Below, in pieces: positions 6,968 through 16,100 of a DNA stretch of 64,000 nt (its first letter is position 1; the number at the start of each line of letters is the position of its first letter). The DNA comes from Bacteroidales bacterium (lineage in GTDB: Bacteria; Bacteroidota; Bacteroidia; Bacteroidales; F082), in assembly GCA_021647205.1 (NCBI GenBank), contig JAKIVD010000014.1, positions 1 through 64,000 of the forward strand, written 5' to 3'. Both the position numbers and the translations under genes were made by a program. The notes under the pieces are model-generated. The model saw nothing but the letters and a program-made list of their open reading frames with translations, was not told the origin of the DNA and did no database searches.

Positions 6968-8047
6968 TTAAGTTTTGATTTTAAACGAGGAAACAAGCTC
7001 CCTCAACATCTCCGCCGTTTTCACCGGTTCATCTTTTTCCACATCAATTTCAATGATATTTTTCGGGTTGCGGCTTTCGTTTCCGTGGTGGTAGGATTTG
7101 TCGTAATAAAACAAGATAATCCCGGCTACTTTTTTTACATTGCCCAATTCGAGTGCTTCTCTGGCTTGTTTGGTGGCCAGTCCGCCGAGGCGCTGTTCAA
7201 TTTTCTTAAGGGATTGCAACAGGCCTTCGGGCTCCAATTCGCCATATTCTTTGACCAGCCGTTTTTCGCGCTCTGCTTTTGGGACGATGATTTTCAATAG
7301 TACGCTGTTGCGCATCTTTTGAAACAAAGGGTCGGGGATGCCGCATCGGCCCAGCATCCGGCTTTCATCTTCCACCCAAATCGTCCTTTTAAAATCAAAT
7401 TTACGCCAGGCATCTGCCAGATTATTTTCAAACTGTTCGTTGCCGGGTTGAGGCTCCTGTCCTAAATGACCAAAAGCCGAGCCCTTGTGCTTGGCAATTC
7501 CTTCGATGTCCAGAAATTGCTCCCCTGATTTTTCCAGGACCTTCAAAACATCCGTTTTGCCACTACCGGTATAACCTCCCAATACAATCATTTTTGCCTC
7601 TCTTGAAAACTGCTGGCGGATAAACCGGCGATAAGCTTTGTAACCCCCATCGAGTGTTCGGGCTTTTAAACCGGCCGTTTCAAAAAGCCAGGCCATGCTT
7701 GCCGAGCGCATGCCACCACGCCAGCAATGCACCAGTATTTCTTTTTTAGATGCCAGCCTTTTGGCCTCTTTGGCAAAACCGGCCAACTTCGGCCCGACAA
7801 TTTCCAGTCCGAGCAAAACTGCGTTTTCGTTGCCTCCCTGTTTGTAACGGATGCCCACAGCAGCCCTTTCATCATCACTAAATAGCGGAATATTAACGGC
7901 TCCCGGAATATGTCCTTCGGTAAACTCTTTGGGTGAACGGACATCGACCAATGGCAGGATGTCTGTCAGTGGAAGGAAGCTTTCGATGGTTAGTTTTTCA
8001 GGCAAGTTTTTTGTATTTTGGCTCAGACGCTTCCAGGAACTACGCAC
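6968..8047 (-). CDS. mnmH: tRNA 2-selenouridine synthase MnmH/SelU
   Basis: It has the two-domain build of MnmH. A rhodanese domain (VDVRSPKEFTEGHIPGAVNI) carries the catalytic Cys-Trp pair in HCWRGGMRSASM (Cys108 when counted from the ATG at 8047). A P-loop domain follows with GGYTGSGKT (residues ~157-165). The enzyme replaces sulfur by selenium in the wobble 2-thiouridine of certain tRNAs, using selenophosphate from SelD, encoded nearby on the same strand. The first ~8 codons lie in a REP-like palindrome (8025-8059), so the true start may be the in-frame TTG at 8005, giving MPEKLTIESF, closer to family N-termini. Its 3' end shares a 31-nt repeat with DNA beyond the toxin-antitoxin pair. Confidence 0.92.
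   Translation of the reverse strand: MRSSWKRLSQNTKNLPEKLTIESFLPLTDILPLVDVRSPKEFTEGHIPGAVNIPLFSDDERAAVGIRYKQGGNENAVLLGLEIVGPKLAGFAKEAKRLASKKEILVHCWRGGMRSASMAWLFETAGLKARTLDGGYKAYRRFIRQQFSREAKMIVLGGYTGSGKTDVLKVLEKSGEQFLDIEGIAKHKGSAFGHLGQEPQPGNEQFENNLADAWRKFDFKRTIWVEDESRMLGRCGIPDPLFQKMRNSVLLKIIVPKAEREKRLVKEYGELEPEGLLQSLKKIEQRLGGLATKQAREALELGNVKKVAGIILFYYDKSYHHGNESRNPKNIIEIDVEKDEPVKTAEMLRELVSSFKIKT
7027..7057. repeat. Partner copy of the 31-nt repeat, within mnmH
   Basis: This segment encodes part of IIEIDVEKDEP in MnmH and matches 6309-6339 at 29 of 31 positions in direct orientation, 718 bp apart. Confidence 0.8.
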
Positions 8048-8059
8048 GCTGGAAGGTCT
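8025..8059. repeat. REP-like palindrome, CTTCCAG...CTGGAAG family, copy 1
   Basis: 35 nt with arms AGACGCTTCCAG and CTGGAAGGTCT. It matches the copy at 8254-8288 at 33 of 35 positions. It overlaps the first codons of the longest mnmH reading frame. Confidence 0.75.
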
Positions 8060-8203
8060 GAAGAAACATTTTCTTTTACTTTTAGTCGTCTGACCACAGA
8101 TTGTTTCGGCGTATAGTGGTCGGACGACTGCTGACTGAAGATTGCCGACTGTCCAAAGGGTTGCTTTGCAGAAGACCGGAAGGCCTTGTGTTGTTTTATC
8201 AAC

Positions 8204-8235
8204 CTTCCAGAGTCCGCCTTGGGCGGACCTGGAAG
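8204..8235. repeat. Strong hairpin of the CTTCCAG family
   Basis: CTTCCAG, a bulged A and GTCCGCC (8204-8218) pair with GGCGGAC and CTGGAAG (8222-8235) around a TTG loop: 14 base pairs with one bulge. It lies between mnmH and valS, in a 247-bp space without a gene, midway between two 35-nt palindromes. Confidence 0.75.
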
Positions 8236-8253
8236 AGTTGTTCCTTTTTATTA

Positions 8254-8288
8254 AGACGCTTCCAGGAGCTATGCACGCTGGAAGGTCT
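8254..8288. repeat. REP-like palindrome, CTTCCAG...CTGGAAG family, copy 2
   Basis: Same 35-nt unit and orientation as 8025-8059, differing at two bases. It ends 6 bp before the valS stop codon and could also act as an RNA stem-loop at the end of the valS transcript. Confidence 0.75.
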
Positions 8289-8294
8289 TTGACT

Positions 8295-10916
8295 TTATCC
8301 CAGCCCTTTCAACTGCTCTTCAATCACTTTAATCCGCGCTTCAGCATCCGCAGCTTTCTTTTTTTCTTTGTCGACCACTGCGGCCGGGGCATTGCTCACG
8401 AAGCGCTCATTGGATAGCTTTTTTGTAACCGAAGCCAGAAAACCACGGGTGTATTTCAGTTCTTCTTGCAGTTTGCCGATTTCAGCTTCTACATCAATAC
8501 TGTCGGTAACCGGAATAAAATATTCCTGTGCCCCGACCGTGAAAGTGAGGGCGCCCTCAGGTTTAGCGTCGACAATTTCGATGCTTTCGATATTTCCCAA
8601 TTTGGCCACCACAGGATTGAAAATGCAATCAGCCCATTCGCCGGATTTCACCTGCATGCTGATGCTTTCTTTTTGCGGGATGTTCTTGTCTTTGCGCACG
8701 TTACGGATGGCAATAATAATTTGTTCTGCTCTTTCAAAAGCACCAATGATTTTATTGTCAATTTGCTGCGAAACCGGCATTTTTGCAACAATAATGTCAT
8801 CGCTTTCCTTACGCTCCCGCAACAAATGCCAGATTTCTTCGGTAATAAAAGGCATAAAAGGATGCAGGATTTTCATCAGTTTCTCGAAGAACAAGAGGGT
8901 GCTTTCCAGCGTTGCAGCGTCGATAGGCTGTTGGTAGGAAGGTTTGATAATTTCGAGATACCAACTGCAAAAATCGTCCCAAATGAGCTTGTAAGTGGCC
9001 ATCAACGCTTCCGAAATACGGTAATCGGTAAAGTTGTTCTCGATGGAGGCCAGGGCTTTGTTGAAGCGGCTTTCGAACCATTGAATACCCAGCTTGCTGC
9101 TTTCGGGCTGAGGAATTTCCTCATCCGCTTGCCAGCCTTTTACCAACCGCAGGGCATTCCATATTTTATTAGAGAAATTTCGTCCCTGCTCGCAGAGTGC
9201 CGGGTCGAAAGGCAGGTCGTTGCCGGCAGGCGCGGTCAGCAACATCCCAATGCGTACACCGTCGGCACCGTAATGGTTCATCAGTTCGATGGGGTCGGGC
9301 GAGTTGCCCAAAGTTTTTGACATCTTACGGCCTTGTTTGTCACGGACAATCCCTGTAAAATATACATTTTTAAAGGGGATTTCCTTGCGGTATTCTTGTC
9401 CGGCCATAATCATCCGTGCCACCCAAAAGAAAATAATGTCGGGCCCGGTCACCAAATCGTTGGTGGGGTAGTAGTAATTGATTTCTTTGTTGTCGGGAAA
9501 ACGAATGCCATCAAAAACAGAAATGGGCCACAGCCAGGAAGAGAACCAGGTGTCGAGCACATCTTCATCCTGTTTCAGGTCGGCAGCAGTCAGGGAAGGA
9601 TTGTATTTTTCCTGAGCCAGTTTGAGGGCTTCTTCGGCTGATTTAGCCACCACGAAGTCGCCATCGGGCAGGTAGTAAACCGGGATGCGCTGGCCCCACC
9701 ACAATTGGCGCGAGATATTCCAGTCGCGCAGGTTTTCCATCCAGTGGCGGTAGGTATTTTTGAATTTTTTGGGATGGAATTGAATGCTGTCGTTTTCCAC
9801 CGCTTCGAGTGCCGGTTTGGCAAATTCACCCATTTTTAAAAACCACTGCAAGGATAGTTTGGGTTCGATAACGGCATCCGTCCGCTCCGAAAAACCGACT
9901 TTGTTCACATAGTCTTCAACTTTATCAAGGCTACCCGATTTTTCCAAATCCACCAGAATTTCTTTCCGGACTTCAAAGCGGTCTTTGCCAATGTAGAGTT
10001 CGGCCTTTTCACTCATGGTTCCGTCATCATTAAAAATATCGATGGTTTTGAGTTTGTGTTTTAAGCCCAATTCGTAGTCATGAATATCGTGGGCCGGTGT
10101 GATTTTCAGTGCGCCGGTTCCAAATTCACGGTCAACATATTCGTCCTGAATAATTGGAACCGCACGCTTCACCAAAGGCACAACAACCTTTTTCCCGTGG
10201 AATTTTACAAAACGCTCATCTTCGGGATGCACACAAACAGCCGTGTCGCCCAAAATGGTTTCGGGACGGGTGGTGGCGATGGTGATGTAGTTGTCTTCAC
10301 CTTCCACCCGGTATTTTAAATAATAGAGTTTCGATTGTAATTCCTTGTGGTTTACCTCTTCGTCAGAAACGGCTGTCTGGGCTTTGGGGTCCCAGTTCAC
10401 CATGCGGATGCCGCGGTAAATTAACCCCTTATTGAACAAATCAACAAATACGTCAATCACCGATTCGTAAAGGGATTCGTCCATGGTAAAAGCCGTCCGT
10501 TCCCAATCGCAGGAAGCACCAAGTTTTTTCAGTTGCTCCAGAATAATACCGCCGTGTTTTTCTTTCCATTCCCAGGCGTGGGCCATAAATTCATCGCGGC
10601 TGATGTCGGCTTTGTCGATACCTTCGGCTTTCAGCTTGGCAACCACTTTGGCCTCGGTGGCGATGGAAGCATGGTCGGTTCCGGGTACCCAACAGGCGTT
10701 TTTCCCCAGCATACGGGCACGACGGATGAGCACATCCTGCAAAGTGTTGTTGAGCATGTGCCCCATGTGCAAAACACCGGTAACATTGGGCGGGGGGATG
10801 ACGATGGTAAAGGGCTCCCTTTCGTCGGGTTCCGAATGAAAATAGTTTTTTTCCATCCACCAGGCGTACCACTTGTCTTCGGTTTTGGCAGGATTGTATT
10901 TGCTGGGTATTTCCAT
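8295..10916 (-). CDS. valS: Valyl-tRNA synthetase
   Basis: A class I aminoacyl-tRNA synthetase of 873 residues that charges tRNA-Val. The ATP-binding HIGH signature reads [15 protein letters not shown] near residue 40. The second signature is [12 protein letters not shown] in the catalytic domain. The editing (CP1) insertion lies between them ([25 protein letters not shown]). The anticodon domain and a C-terminal coiled coil ([19 protein letters not shown]) complete the family architecture. MEIPSKYNP at 10916 is the likely start; a -7 element at 10942-10949 argues against the longer frame from 10967. Confidence 0.97.
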   Translation of the reverse strand: MEIPSKYNPAKTEDKWYAWWMEKNYFHSEPDEREPFTIVIPPPNVTGVLHMGHMLNNTLQDVLIRRARMLGKNACWVPGTDHASIATEAKVVAKLKAEGIDKADISRDEFMAHAWEWKEKHGGIILEQLKKLGASCDWERTAFTMDESLYESVIDVFVDLFNKGLIYRGIRMVNWDPKAQTAVSDEEVNHKELQSKLYYLKYRVEGEDNYITIATTRPETILGDTAVCVHPEDERFVKFHGKKVVVPLVKRAVPIIQDEYVDREFGTGALKITPAHDIHDYELGLKHKLKTIDIFNDDGTMSEKAELYIGKDRFEVRKEILVDLEKSGSLDKVEDYVNKVGFSERTDAVIEPKLSLQWFLKMGEFAKPALEAVENDSIQFHPKKFKNTYRHWMENLRDWNISRQLWWGQRIPVYYLPDGDFVVAKSAEEALKLAQEKYNPSLTAADLKQDEDVLDTWFSSWLWPISVFDGIRFPDNKEINYYYPTNDLVTGPDIIFFWVARMIMAGQEYRKEIPFKNVYFTGIVRDKQGRKMSKTLGNSPDPIELMNHYGADGVRIGMLLTAPAGNDLPFDPALCEQGRNFSNKIWNALRLVKGWQADEEIPQPESSKLGIQWFESRFNKALASIENNFTDYRISEALMATYKLIWDDFCSWYLEIIKPSYQQPIDAATLESTLLFFEKLMKILHPFMPFITEEIWHLLRERKESDDIIVAKMPVSQQIDNKIIGAFERAEQIIIAIRNVRKDKNIPQKESISMQVKSGEWADCIFNPVVAKLGNIESIEIVDAKPEGALTFTVGAQEYFIPVTDSIDVEAEIGKLQEELKYTRGFLASVTKKLSNERFVSNAPAAVVDKEKKKAADAEARIKVIEEQLKGLG

Positions 10917-10941
10917 GTTTTTGCACATTGAATTCGAGCGG

Positions 10942-10949
10942 CAAAAATA
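10942..10949 (-). promoter_or_regulatory. -7 element TATTTTTG for valS
   Basis: On the minus strand TATTTTTG matches TAnnTTTG and lies 25 nt upstream of the valS ATG. No good -33 box is seen. Confidence 0.5.
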
Positions 10950-11098
10950 GCAAAGAAAATGCTTCACGGGGATTTTCCCCGTTTGTGATTTCGTTTCAGA
11001 TTAATCCTAAATTTGCCTGTACACTGCAAAGTTGAAGCAGGCAGTCAATCCTGATTTTTTTCAAGACGAATCAGCGCCAACAAAAATGTGATTGTACA

Positions 11099-12400
11099 AT
11101 GGCATCGAAAAGCACAAAAAGCCTTATTCCCACCCCGCTCGTTCTGGCCATTATCCTGAGTTTCGTGGTGTATTTTTTAGCTTTGGTTTTTACCACTCCC
11201 GTCGACGGTAAAGTTTGGTATCCGCTGGAATTACTCAACTTTTACCAAAAAGGATTCTGGGACCTGCTGGCCTTTGCCATGCAAATGATGCTCATTTTGG
11301 TTTTGGGAAATGTACTGGCTCTCACCCCTGTTTTTCAAAGGCTCATCAAACTGATTCTGTCAAGGGTGAGAAGCGGCACCTCGGCAGTTCTGCTGACGGC
11401 CGTCTTTAGTTTGCTACTGGCCTATTTTAACTGGGGACTCGGACTTATTTTCAGCGCTTTGCTGGCGAGGTCCATTGCGGAGAATGCCCGGTTGAATTCC
11501 ATGAAACTTAATTATCCCTTACTGGTGGCTGCCGCTTATTCAGGCCTGATGGTCTGGCATGGCGGTTTAAGCGGGTCCGCCCCATTGAAAGTTGCGGAAA
11601 CCAATCATTTCTTAAGCGACAAAATCGGGCTTATCCCGGTCAGTGAAACTATTTTCTCTAGCATGAACATCACGCTCTTTGCTTTGTTTTTATCGTTCAT
11701 CCCCATTACTTTTTTTGTGTTGTCAAAGCTGAAACCAAAGTGTTTTACGGCAGAAGCAGATTTGCCCGAAACAGCCAAAGTTTTGCAGGCACAACCCAAA
11801 AGGCAGTATTTGGGTTTTTCCCTTGGCATGGTTCTCGCATTCTTGGCTGTCTACCAGTTTTACCTGAATGGTTTGCCTGCGCTGAACATCAATTTAATCA
11901 ATCTGATTTTACTGGCTTCGGGACTTTTGTTGTACGCCAACGTGGAAGAATTTATGAAAGCCGTGAATTCGGCTATTTCCTCTTCCAGTGGCATCATGAT
12001 ACAGTTTCCGATTTATGCGGGTATCATGGGGTTGATGAATTATTCAGGACTTGCTGTCATTTTTACACAAAGCCTGATTTCGGTTTCCTCTCCCGAAACC
12101 CTCCCTGTTTTTGGGTTTTTCAGTGCTGCTGTTGTCAACTTCTTTGTACCCAGCGGTGGTGGGCAGTGGGCTGTACAAGGGCCCATTTTAGTGGATGCCG
12201 CCCAACAACTGGGCGTGTCGGTTCCGAAAACAATTATGGGCCTTGCCTATGGCGACCAACTGACCAATATGATCCAGCCCTTCTGGGCCATCCCCCTGCT
12301 TTCGATTACCGGTGTAAAAGCAAAAAAAATCCTCCCTTACACTTTTGTTGTTATGCTTGTGGGCGGCATCGCCTCCGTAGTCGTCCTTTACCTGTTTTGA
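11099..12400 (+). CDS. atoE: Short-chain fatty acid transporter, AtoE family
   Basis: A 433-residue integral membrane protein with about 10-12 hydrophobic segments. It shows AtoE-family hallmarks: WHGGLSGSAPL mid-protein, NFFVPSGGGQWAVQGPI near residue 345 and GDQLTNMIQPFWAIPLL towards the end. E. coli AtoE imports short-chain fatty acids such as acetoacetate and butyrate; the exact substrate here is unknown. It stands between divergently oriented valS and sppA with no fatty-acid degradation genes beside it. Confidence 0.9.
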   Translation: MASKSTKSLIPTPLVLAIILSFVVYFLALVFTTPVDGKVWYPLELLNFYQKGFWDLLAFAMQMMLILVLGNVLALTPVFQRLIKLILSRVRSGTSAVLLTAVFSLLLAYFNWGLGLIFSALLARSIAENARLNSMKLNYPLLVAAAYSGLMVWHGGLSGSAPLKVAETNHFLSDKIGLIPVSETIFSSMNITLFALFLSFIPITFFVLSKLKPKCFTAEADLPETAKVLQAQPKRQYLGFSLGMVLAFLAVYQFYLNGLPALNINLINLILLASGLLLYANVEEFMKAVNSAISSSSGIMIQFPIYAGIMGLMNYSGLAVIFTQSLISVSSPETLPVFGFFSAAVVNFFVPSGGGQWAVQGPILVDAAQQLGVSVPKTIMGLAYGDQLTNMIQPFWAIPLLSITGVKAKKILPYTFVVMLVGGIASVVVLYLF

Positions 12401-12470
12401 GGACGGTTGTCCATACGGATATATTTCCTATTATTGTAGAGCAAAGTCGAAACACTAAAATCTTTTAATC

Positions 12471-14249
12471 ATGAAACAATTCTTTAAATTTATGTTCGCC
12501 TCCCTGTTGGGCACGCTACTCACTTTTTTCGTTATTTTTCTCATTCTTTTTGCCATGGTTGCAGGCATCGTAGCCTCTGCCGAATCGGATGATGAAAGCA
12601 TCAAACCACATAGCGTTTTGGTGGTGAACTGGAAATCGCCCATCAAAGACCGCAGTTCCGATAACCCCTTTGAGGGCTTTGATTTTAACACCATGGAATC
12701 GAAAAAACCTGTTGGCTTGAACGATATTCTGGAAACAATTGAAAAAGCAGCCGGCGACCCCAATATTGAGGGACTGTTTCTTGACATGGAATCCATCCCG
12801 GCAGGAATAGCCACCGCCACCGAAATCAGGAACAAGCTCCTTGAGTTTAAGGAGTCGGGGAAATTTATCGTCAGCTATGCCAATGGTTACGACCAACTGG
12901 CCTATTATATGGCCACGGTTTCCGATGAAATATACCTCCATCCCGATGGCATGATCCTCTTTAAAGGACTGAGTGCCCAATTGATGTTTTTCAAGGGAAT
13001 GCTTGACAAACTGGACATCGAAATGCAGGTTGTCCGCGGGCCCAACAACAAATTTAAAAGTGCCGTCGAACCCTTGTTGCTTGATAAAATGAGCGAGGCC
13101 AACCGCGAGCAATTGCAGGTACTGCTGAACTCTATCTGGGGCGGTTTTATACAGGCTCTCTCAGAAAGCCGGGGAATCAGCATTGCCGACCTCAACAATA
13201 TTGCCGACAAATTAGAGGTAACCGATGCCGGCAAAGCACTGGAATTGAATTTTGTTGACGGACTTGTTTTCCGTGATGAGTTATTGGAGAAACTGAAAGA
13301 AAAAACTGGGCGGGGCGAAGACGAAAAACTGCTGAGCGTGAGCTTCGGAAAATATACGAAAGCCAAAGACCCCAATAAGAAAAAAATCAGCAAGAACCGA
13401 ATAGCTGTCGTTTATGCCCAGGGTGGCATAGTGCAGGGAAAAAGCGGTCCCGACCAGATTGGCTCGTCAACCATCGCCAAAGCCATTCACGATGCCCGTA
13501 CCAACGACAAGGTAAAAGCCATTGTTTTCCGTGTCAATTCAGGTGGCGGGGATGCGCTGGCCTCTGAAATTATCCGCCGCGAAGTAGAACTTGCCAAAGC
13601 AGAAAAACCGGTGATTGTCTCCATGGGCGATTACGCAGCATCGGGTGGTTATTGGATTTCGACCAATGCCGACTACATTTTTGCACAGCCGGCCACGATT
13701 ACCGGCTCTATCGGCGTTTTTGGCGTTATCCCCAATTTCAAAGGCTTCCTGAACAACAAGCTGGGCATTACTACCGAAAACCTAATGACCAATGAAAACG
13801 CTAATTTTATTGATGTGATGGAGCCGATGAACGATTTCCAACGCGAAAAACTCAACCAGGAAATCACCAAAATCTACACCAATTTCATAAAACTGGTTGC
13901 CACCACCCGCAAGCTGGACGAAGCTTATGTTGACAGCATTGCCCGTGGCCGGGTGTGGACCGGCACCGATGGCCTCGACCTGGGACTGGTTGACGAATTG
14001 GGCGGACTGGGGAATGCCATTGCTTACGCCGCCGAAAAAGCCGGCCTTGACAACGACTACCGCCTGAGCGAATACCCCAAACAAAAAGAATTTATTGAGC
14101 AATTGGTAGAAGAACTGACCGGAAATATGCAGGCACGCATTATCGGCGACCAACTGGGTGAATTCAAAACTTATTTCCACCAGGTTCAGGCCATGCAGGA
14201 GATGAAAAGTGTCCAGGCCAGGCTGCCGTTTTTTATCACGATAAATTAA
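12471..14249 (+). CDS. sppA: Signal peptide peptidase SppA, 67K type
   Basis: 592 residues with an N-terminal membrane anchor (residues ~4-36), the double-domain layout of the 67-kDa SppA type, and both catalytic residues: Lys196 in FKSAVEPLL of the first half and Ser391 in GDYAASGGYWIS of the second. The enzyme degrades cleaved signal peptides in the membrane, working from the periplasmic face. A hairpin follows 18 bp after the stop codon. Spacing from the transporter gene upstream is 70 bp on the same strand, so co-transcription is possible. Confidence 0.95.
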   Translation: MKQFFKFMFASLLGTLLTFFVIFLILFAMVAGIVASAESDDESIKPHSVLVVNWKSPIKDRSSDNPFEGFDFNTMESKKPVGLNDILETIEKAAGDPNIEGLFLDMESIPAGIATATEIRNKLLEFKESGKFIVSYANGYDQLAYYMATVSDEIYLHPDGMILFKGLSAQLMFFKGMLDKLDIEMQVVRGPNNKFKSAVEPLLLDKMSEANREQLQVLLNSIWGGFIQALSESRGISIADLNNIADKLEVTDAGKALELNFVDGLVFRDELLEKLKEKTGRGEDEKLLSVSFGKYTKAKDPNKKKISKNRIAVVYAQGGIVQGKSGPDQIGSSTIAKAIHDARTNDKVKAIVFRVNSGGGDALASEIIRREVELAKAEKPVIVSMGDYAASGGYWISTNADYIFAQPATITGSIGVFGVIPNFKGFLNNKLGITTENLMTNENANFIDVMEPMNDFQREKLNQEITKIYTNFIKLVATTRKLDEAYVDSIARGRVWTGTDGLDLGLVDELGGLGNAIAYAAEKAGLDNDYRLSEYPKQKEFIEQLVEELTGNMQARIIGDQLGEFKTYFHQVQAMQEMKSVQARLPFFITIN

Positions 14250-14267
14250 ATTGAAAAGAAAATAAAA

Positions 14268-14303
14268 ACGGGATAAAGGCGATGAAGATTGCTTTTGTCC
14301 CGT
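14268..14303 (+). terminator. Stem-loop after sppA
   Basis: ACGGGATAAAGGC (14268-14280) and GCTTTTGTCCCGT (14291-14303) form a 13-bp arm pair with two non-Watson-Crick positions and a 10-nt loop. There is no strong T-run, so it may stabilise the mRNA end rather than terminate alone. From 14304 to 14520 I see no gene. Confidence 0.5.
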
Positions 14304-14520
14304 AAAGTTTAGTATTAACAATTAACCCACATTGCGTAAAAATCCGCCAAAAACAAAAATAATCTGTTAATAACCCCTGTTTTTATCAACAAAACTAAAA
14401 AGTGTGTTTTGCATCCGGTTTTAATCCAGCGGGTTACCTTTTTTGTGATTTTGGATTGTAGAATGTAGACCTACCTGGACGCTTGACAAACAACAACTTA
14501 TACACTAACATTGCATCATG

Positions 14521-14556
14521 TTTTTAAAGCCGTACCCAAATACGATTATGTGAGCA
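14521..14556 (+). repeat. 36-nt copy of CHU_C coding sequence at the intron's left edge
   Basis: Matches 19381-19416 at 34 of 36 positions. In the large T9SS gene those bases encode part of FKAVPKYDYVSK. Homology stops abruptly at 14556, where intron-like sequence begins. No other part of a CHU_C gene is seen on either side of the intron. Confidence 0.85.
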
Positions 14557-14589
14557 TAGAGGAGGCATGAGTTCTATTTAGGCTTATTT

Positions 14590-15847
14590 ATGGAACAGGG
14601 GAAGTCACATAAAGATGAAAAGGGAAATGCACAAGCAGGGCAAACACTTGTAAGGCAGAATACCGAAGCTCTATGTGATGGCGGACTCACCCGTAGTAGT
14701 GATGAAGTTCCTGTAATGGGAATGGAGCAAAGGGGTGGGGTTATACAGTTAGAGTTACCATTGGCAACCTTTTTGGATAAAGGGAGGGATAATGGGGCAA
14801 CAACGAAAAGTTTGCCGATAACCAAGCGCATGGTTTGGGAAGCCTACAAGAAAGTACGAAGCAACAAAGGAGCAGCAGGGATAGACAAAGAGACCTTGTG
14901 TATGTACAAAGAGAAGTTGAAAGACAACCTTTACATACTATGGAACCGGATGAGTTCAGGCAGTTGCAGCAGTACGGGAAAACGTACGGCAATACCGATG
15001 GGTAATCGATATGGACATAAGCGGGTTTTTTGACAATATGTCCCATAAATTGCTTTTGAAAGCACTTGAGGGGCACGTCAAAGAGCAATGGGCAAAGATG
15101 TACATCAAACGATGGCTTGAATCGCCCATTGAAGATAAGGATGGAAACATACGCCATCGAAATGGGACAGGTACGCCACAGGGAGGGGTAATCAGCCCGT
15201 TGTTGGCAAATTTGTTCTTACATTACACCCTGGACAAATGGTTAGCAATAAAACATCCGCAATTACGATATGTAAGATATGCTGATGATGCAATCATTCA
15301 TTGCAACAATCAGGCAGAAGCGGAAAAAGTATTACAAGCCATTAAGCGAAGGATGTTTGCATGTGGGTTGGAAGTAAACAAAAAGAAAACCAAAATCGCC
15401 TATTGTAAGAATGCCAACAGAAAAGGCACCTACAAGACGGTTAAATTTGATTTTCTGGGCTTTACCTTTCAGCCCCGCCCAACATCTACACGAACAGGGA
15501 AAATGTTTTTGGGTTTCGATTGTGCCATAAGCACAAAAAGTAAGAAGAAGATTACGGAAGTTTTTTGCAAATCAAAATTTCAAAGATGGACAGGAAGTGA
15601 TATATCCAGAATTGCAGATGAGTTTAACTCAAAAATTCAGGGCTGGATTAACTATTATGGAAAGTTCCGCAAATTTAGTTTAATGAAAATATTTCGTATT
15701 TTTCACCGTCGATTAATAGCATGGGCAGTTAAGCGGTATAAACGCTTTAAAGGAAGCATGAGAAAGGCAATGCGATGGATTTACAAACTGGCAAGAAGCC
15801 AACCAAATCTGTTTGTTCATTGGCAACATGGCTTTCAGGGAGCATAA
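14590..15847 (+). pseudogene. Group II intron reverse transcriptase/maturase, internally deleted and frameshifted
   Basis: The first frame (14590-15033) carries the RT0/RT1 start, ITKRMVWEAYKKVRSNKGAAG, up to LWNRMSSGS and AIPMG. The second frame (15011-15847) resumes at MDISGFFDNMSHKLL and continues with GTPQGGVISPLLANLFLH, the catalytic YADD and the maturase motif FNSKIQGWINYYGKF. In intact proteins about 70-80 residues lie between AIPMG and the MDI motif. They are deleted here and the frame shifts at ~15000, where CGAT occurs on both sides of the join. There is no HNH endonuclease domain. The enzyme cannot be functional as it stands. Confidence 0.88.
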
Positions 15848-15861
15848 ACTTTGTATAACAA

Positions 15862-15895
15862 GAGCCGTATGATGCGAGAGTATCACGTACGGTTC
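15862..15895 (+). ncRNA. Group II intron domain V
   Basis: A 34-nt hairpin starting GAGCCGTATGATGCG, with a GAGA-type loop, and closing as CACGTACGGTTC. This is the most conserved part of group II introns and the catalytic core of the ribozyme. The stem is intact even though the encoded protein is broken, so it could in principle be spliced in trans if domains I-III were supplied, but those appear missing. Confidence 0.9.
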
Positions 15896-16085
15896 TGTGA
15901 GAGGCTTGGGGTGAGATTCCCCTTGCCTACTTGACCAAACCCACCGCACTTTAAGCCTATTTAGTTTTTGCCAACGCAAAAGGCCAACACAGAAAAAAAC
16001 CAAAAAAGCTTAAATCTTGCCAGTTCCGATTTAAAATAGAAAAATAAATAATGACATAAGATTAGCACTTTGAATGTAAAAACCT

Positions 16086-16093
16086 TACTTTTG
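16086..16093 (+). promoter_or_regulatory. -7 element TACTTTTG for the large T9SS gene, very close to its ATG
   Basis: Exact TAnnTTTG match ending only 7 nt before the ATG at 16101. Transcription would start at or next to the start codon, so the mRNA could be leaderless. Confidence 0.5.
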
Positions 16094-16100
16094 CCAAACC

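Larger units (their letters stand above)
14557..15935 (+). mobile_element. Degenerate group II intron, probably 5'-truncated
   Basis: The 3' end is well preserved: a domain V hairpin (15862-15895), a domain VI-like stem with GGGGTGAGATTCCCC and an end near CCTACTTGAC (~15934). The left part is too short: only ~35 nt separate the left edge from the reading frame, and ~270 nt from the RT0 motif, whereas domains I-III normally need several hundred nucleotides. GTGAGC at 14550 resembles an intron 5' end but is shared with the CHU_C-like patch, so the exact boundary is uncertain. The element encodes a broken reverse transcriptase/maturase. Confidence 0.8.

Noticed and set aside
8466-9320. Open frame of 284 codons on the plus strand
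   Set aside because: It lies antisense to conserved valS coding sequence and shows no domain.
14550-14556. GTGAGCA as the exact 5' end of the group II intron
   Set aside because: The same bases are part of the 36-nt CHU_C match, and there is no room for domains I-III, so the boundary cannot be fixed there.
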